From: Gaeumannomyces sp. JS-464
Taxonomy: Eukaryota; Ascomycota; Sordariomycetes; Magnaporthales; Magnaporthaceae
DNA: 64,000 nt
Direction of reading: 5' to 3'
NCBI GenBank assembly: GCA_002197995.1
Contig: NGZR01000001.1
Span: 1,488,001 to 1,552,000, forward strand
Part shown: positions 59,996 through 64,000 of the stretch, one piece after another
Numbering within the stretch: position 1 is the first letter of the stretch
How the letters are laid out: each line of letters starts with the position of its first letter
Notes under the pieces: model-generated
The model's input: the letters and a program-made list of their open reading frames with translations, nothing else
What the model was told of the DNA's origin: nothing
Database searches by the model: none
Position numbers and translations under genes: made by a program

Positions 59996-61550
59996 ATGCC
60001 GCCCGAAAACGCTTACGGCCCCGTCGCGCGGTCGGTATGCGGCCGTCGTCTCGGACTTTATGGGCTTGGGCAAAACAGTCCGATCGATCCTCCTGATCTA
60101 CACCATCTTCCGTCTTTAGGCGCTAAGGTGGTAGAGGCCAAGTGGGCCTCGGGCAGGCAGAATAACCACCTGGCCAAGGACGCACCTGCCGGATTCCGCT
60201 GTCCCTCCAGCAACGCACGCCATTTCCGGTGCCCCTGCGAGGCGGCAGCGTGACTCGTGCACTCGTTTCTCTCTGGACCGGCCGCACCGCCGCCGTCGTT
60301 GCGCCGCCCGCCAGCATCGACACTTAGATATTCGGCATAAGTTTGTTAACTTTAAAAAGCTGCGCCTGTTCTCGGTCCGCGTGGCCCACCGTACGGCTCC
60401 CAGGCCCTCCAGCTGACCGCTCAGGGTGCGCGAGCCATGTCTCCCGGAAGGGACAGACGATTCCTCATCATCACCAGCAGCTCGGCCTCTACGGACCGTG
60501 CCCTGCGTAGCCGGTCGGCCCGTATCGCGAAAGCTATCTTCCAGTAGGCGATCGTAAAGAGCCTCCATATAGTCGTGATTGAGAGCCAAGTCAACTGCGA
60601 GCGTTTAGTCAGGACGCGGACAGGCAGGCGCAGGTGCCCAGGCATACGTGCACCCGTACTATCAGCCGGCTTGTGCGCAGGTTTCTCTCAAGCAAGGGCA
60701 GGGTCGCCAGGTGCGCTGTGGAGGCGAACCAGACACTTGGGATGGCAATCTGCCAGCGATAGGACGAGATGGAGCACCGGTTTATGTAGGCGCCAGGACA
60801 GAAGAGGAAGAACGTTTTGAGATTTACACAGAAGTAATACATGTCCCGCCCGCTTTGCTAGAACTGGAAAATAAGAAAGCCGGAGGAACACATTGAGTCG
60901 CCTGTTCAAGATTCCAAATAATTCGCGGAGTAGTCGGGCGCAGATGCTCTGGGGTGAGCGACCACCCGTTGCAGACCTGAGGGAGGCGACTACGCGCTGA
61001 TAGGGCGCATCCCGACGCGCTGAAAGTCGCAGGCCACGAAGCCCAGCCTCCTCCGCGTTGGAATCCTCTGCCTGCGAGCTGCGAGGTTGCGCGCAAACAA
61101 GGCGCATGAGGAATATGAAGTCCTCCACATACCGCTACGGCCTTCTTTGCCAGCGGCGAGATCCGACTCCTCCAAGCCCCAGAAACTCCTTTTGCGCGGA
61201 ATTGTCGCCTTTGCGACGTCACCCTGCTTGGGCGACGTTTGCGGCATTCTTCTGAGGGCTGACACCCCAATCAATGGACCTGCCATTTCCGCGAGCGTCA
61301 TACTGCGAAACACAAACATTCCGTGGGTGAGCCCTCGACGATCAATCATTCATGGCTCTGCCTACAAAACAAACGAACGGCCTAGCAGACCCTGCTGTCG
61401 GCCAGCCCTCCTGCCCGTAGAGCTTTCGTCTCTCCTTCAAGGCTTGACATCCTCCTCCCCGTGAACGGCCGACGATCCAATTCTCGGACGCCCTCGCTAT
61501 CGCAGTAGAAACCACCAGGAGCCGCTGCAAGTTTGGTGCAGATATCGACG
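59996..61550. other. Gene-poor interval
   Basis: No supported gene. On the plus strand 60230-60415 a frame reads DSCTRFSLDRPHRRRRC and DIRHKFVNFKKLRLFSV; on the minus strand about 60589 reads LNHDYMEALYDRLLEDSF. Both look protein-like but match nothing I know and are not joined to larger frames. Confidence 0.4.
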
Positions 61551-61957
61551 ATGTACCGCTTGAGAGGGAGCAGAAATGCCAACTCGACAGGTATGGAGCT
61601 CCCGCGTAGCGACGCTCAAGACGACCTGCTGCAATCCACGAAAAGGCGACGGGACGCGATATCTGAGAACGATCCACCACTGCCTGCGAGGAGGGCGCGG
61701 TTGACACGGAAGAACTTGTCCCTGTTCGGCAATATGGGAAAGAAGGAGTCCAAAAAGAAGGAGTCCAGGAAGACGGTGTCGAGTCCTCCAGGATCGCTCG
61801 ACCCGCCGTCGACGATGACGACGACGAAGTCCACCACCACCATGTCAAGCGGGTTTGCTGACCAAGCCTGCAAGAATGGAATCGTCCCCCCATGCTACTC
61901 GGCGCCGCCTACGAACCTCAAGTCTATCCGCAAGCAACACGCCAAGGCCCGCGTAAC

Positions 61958-61980
61958 CCCGCCCCCCCCCCCCCCCCCCC
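61958..61980 (+). repeat. Poly-C homopolymer
   Basis: A run of about 18-20 C, encoding poly-proline in one frame, at the point where the surrounding coding frame changes. Confidence 0.95.
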
Positions 61981-62952
61981 TCAGCGTCAGACTACAGGGC
62001 TTTCGTCGAGAACGTCGACTTGGCCGACAACGAGGCGTCGATGGTGTTCCATGTGGCCAGCCGAGTGCTAAAGCAATACGACGACGACTATGGCTACCGC
62101 CAATCATTCAACAAGCCGCTTACGGCCTTCCCAAAAGATGTTGGCTTCGACGACGGCCTCTCTGCGCCGCAGCCCGATTTCATCGAGGGCCTAGGGGAAC
62201 GCGAGTTCAGACCTTTCCCGGTCGACAAAATCAAGGGAGCCGTCCTCTGCTGCAAAGACAACCCCTCCTCCCTGACGCTGCCTCATCTTGCCGGCGAATG
62301 GAAGGGCCGTGGGGGGAACATGGAAAAGGCGAGCATGCAAGCGCCTACGACGGCGCAGCACTTGTTTACTCCAGGAACCAGGCCCTCGCCTGCATCGGGA
62401 AGCCCGATCCGCCTGGCCACGCCGAGGTCACGGCTTTTGCCACGGACGGCACGACCTGCAACTTCTTCGCGCATTACGCTCTTCCGTCCGAGGATGGCAA
62501 CCGCCTCAAGTACCACCAGTATCAGTACGTGTCGGCAAACATGAAGGCCTCTCACCAAGGGTACAAGGCCGGCCGGAGGGGGATCAGGAATGCGCAGGAC
62601 CGCGCGAAGGAACAGTCGTACGCCCTGAGGGACGACCTCAAGAGGCACTGGACGCAGCGCAACGCCCCCAGCGATGAACCAATGGTGGAGATAGAGACCG
62701 ACGCTATTGCCGCCACAGGAAGGCGGCGGCGACGGCAGCCCGCCCAAAGAAACACCGCAAACGCCACTACCGCGCGACAGCGGCGGTGGCAGCCTGGATC
62801 GGATGATGGCGACGGCGACGGCGACGTCAAAAAGGCTGCAGCTGGTGGTTTCCCTGAGGCAAACAGTAGCAGTAGCGGCTGTAGCCGGCACCTCCGAGGG
62901 CCACAGGCCGGGAGAAGCCGTGCAGCAACAACAGCAGGAAGGCGAAGAGCGA

Positions 62953-63000
62953 CAGAAGAAAGACGCAACAGAAGAAAGACGCAACAGAAGAAAGACGCAA
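62953..63000 (+). repeat. Three tandem copies of a 16-bp unit
   Basis: CAGAAGAAAGACGCAA is repeated exactly three times. Because 16 is not a multiple of three, copy-number change would shift any reading frame through it. Confidence 0.95.
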
Positions 63001-63423
63001 CGTCAGCTACCGTGCTGTTGGAGGGTCACAGCGATGGCCGATCAGATGTCGAGAGAGGGAGAGCGATTGCCAGGGCGGCTGGCCCAAGCACAACACCCGG
63101 AGGACGATCAGAGCAGCGCTGTTGCGGACAATGACAAAGTCACAGACACAAGCCCCGACACTGTCGTCGTTCCAGCGGCCGCATCAGCAGCAGCAGGAGT
63201 AACGACACCGGCCAAAACAAGCAACAAGCCACGGCTGACAACGATGTCTGCGCTGGCAATGCCGCCGCAGCGCAGAAGCAACGGGGAGGATAGTTTGGTC
63301 GGGAAGGCCAAGGAACTTCCTGGCTCACTCGTTGTGCGCCTCCGGCCTGTTTTGCGTCCGGTCTTTGCGACGTCGTTCGTCCCGCATCGACCGCGGTCGC
63401 TTGGGTGGCGGAGGACGGGTTGA

Positions 63424-64000
63424 GCAACATTGCTCGTTTATCTAGGTGTTGACTCTGGCCGGCCCTGGTCGGCGGCCTCGCCCACTTCGTGGCCTGGGCT
63501 GGTGGCTCCCTTCCCCCTTCCCCTTGCTCTCGACGACATCCTCGCCCGGCCCAGGACCGGCGTTACCGTGTTGCCACCAGATGCTTGCAGTCGGGGATCG
63601 CCAAAACGCCAGAACCGCCACAACGAACCGCCACAACAAGGGAGTGCCACGCCAGAAAGAAAGAAAAAGAAAAACACCCACACCCACACACTGTTTCCTC
63701 ATCTATCGCCACTAGAAAAGCTAGATTTTGCGCCGTTTGTTGTAGCCCCACTTTGGTTCTTGGATGGTGCAGTCCTGGTTGTGCGGGTGTTCCGCGCCTT
63801 GACGGGCCGCTCTTCTTTCTCCTTCTCCGCGTCTGTTTCTTTGCAACGCTTTCGCCCCGGTGGCGGTCTCGTAGTCGCGATATTATATGGCATAACGACG
63901 CGAAGGACATGGTCAGGCGAGGAAGTGCCTGGGACGGCATCTTTGGGACCGGCATCGGGCGTCATGACGACTATGACGTCTTCGCCGTTCTGATTCCCCA
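63424..64000 (-). other. Right-edge region, possible gene end on the minus strand
   Basis: A minus-strand frame is open from the right edge to a stop at 63699: NGEDVIVVMTPDAGPKDAVP, PYNIATTRPPPGRKRCKE and a charged tail EKEKEERPVKARNTRTT. It could be the last exon of a gene entering from the right. A plus-strand frame (63430-63993) overlaps it. Neither has a recognisable domain. Confidence 0.3.

Larger units (their letters stand above)
61551..63134 (+). pseudogene. DUF7924-like fungal protein, frame broken at a poly-C run
   Basis: N-terminal, basic and low-complexity: TKRRRDAISENDPPLPARRA and GKKESKKKESRKTV. After the C run (about 61960-61980) the frame changes by one and reads ENVDLADNEASMVFHVASRV, QSFNKPLTAFPKDVGFDDGL, SAPQPDFIEGLGEREFRPF and LTLPHLAGEWKG. 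Near 62330 it returns to the first frame: SAYDGAALVYSRNQALACIG, GHAEVTAFATDGTTCNFF and LRDDLKRHWTQR. This core matches an uncharacterised fungal family I know as DUF7924, often rich in repeats and variable between strains. The biochemical role is unknown. The C-terminus after about 62700 is low complexity and could use either of two frames (an alternative runs to 63423). Confidence 0.68.

Noticed and set aside
1..64000. CRISPR array, rRNA genes or bacterial operon signals
   Set aside because: No regularly spaced identical short repeats, no rRNA core sequences, and introns plus retrotransposons show a eukaryotic genome.

Overview
The window looks like nuclear DNA of a filamentous ascomycete (Pezizomycotina). 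The signs are short GT-AG introns of about 60-100 bp, HET-domain, GH18/CBM18 and LysM genes, and a block of AT-rich transposons whose coding remnants are full of TAA/TAG stops from C-to-T and G-to-A transitions, which is the signature of repeat-induced point mutation (RIP). It falls into three compartments: a GC-rich gene-bearing left arm (1-9.7 kb), a RIP-degraded transposon nest (9.7-46.7 kb) and a GC-rich right arm (46.7-64 kb).

Left arm: a small uncharacterised gene (709-1653), a serine/threonine kinase C-terminal remnant on the minus strand (1849-2139), a minus-strand four-pass membrane protein of unknown function (2770-3816), and a large HET-domain region (3751-5813) that reads on into a long TPR region (5814-8989). 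The HET and TPR parts are probably one HET-TPR protein. Only the last 808 codons (6563-8989) are uninterrupted.

Transposon nest: two complete Ty1/copia elements on the plus strand (9706-15084, duplication TGCGT; 16203-21564, duplication AAGTG). Their primer-binding site matches an internal half-molecule of initiator tRNA-Met. Three Ty3/gypsy chromoviruses lie on the minus strand (25494-32725, duplication TAGCG; 34896-39123, internally deleted and cut; 39124-46286), with a further gag remnant at about 24.78-25.2 kb. Two minus-strand Tad1-like LINE copies are each split by a younger insertion. The order of insertion can be read directly: LINEs first, then copia-2 and gypsy-A into them, with gypsy-C landing on gypsy-B. 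Copia-1 split a segment that has a relative at 2385-2760. The right edge of the nest carries an inverted LTR piece and the RIP-damaged end of an oligopeptide-transporter gene.

Right arm: a chitin-directed cluster. A secreted GH18 chitinase of the killer-toxin-like type with CBM18 modules (minus, 52894-48638) is divergent from a three-LysM secreted protein (plus, 53679-55159), followed by a four-LysM secreted protein (plus, 56142-57361). The chitinase would cut chitin and the LysM proteins would bind it. Further right are a chromodomain fragment (about 59.7 kb), a weak two-exon candidate gene, and a large DUF7924-like gene (61551-63134).

Main caveat: almost every GC-rich gene is interrupted by one-base frame slips, nearly all readable as single missing bases, several in homopolymers. 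This fits residual assembly indels at least as well as true pseudogenes, so 'broken' calls outside the transposon nest should be read with that in mind. No rRNA gene, CRISPR array or convincing intact tRNA gene was found.
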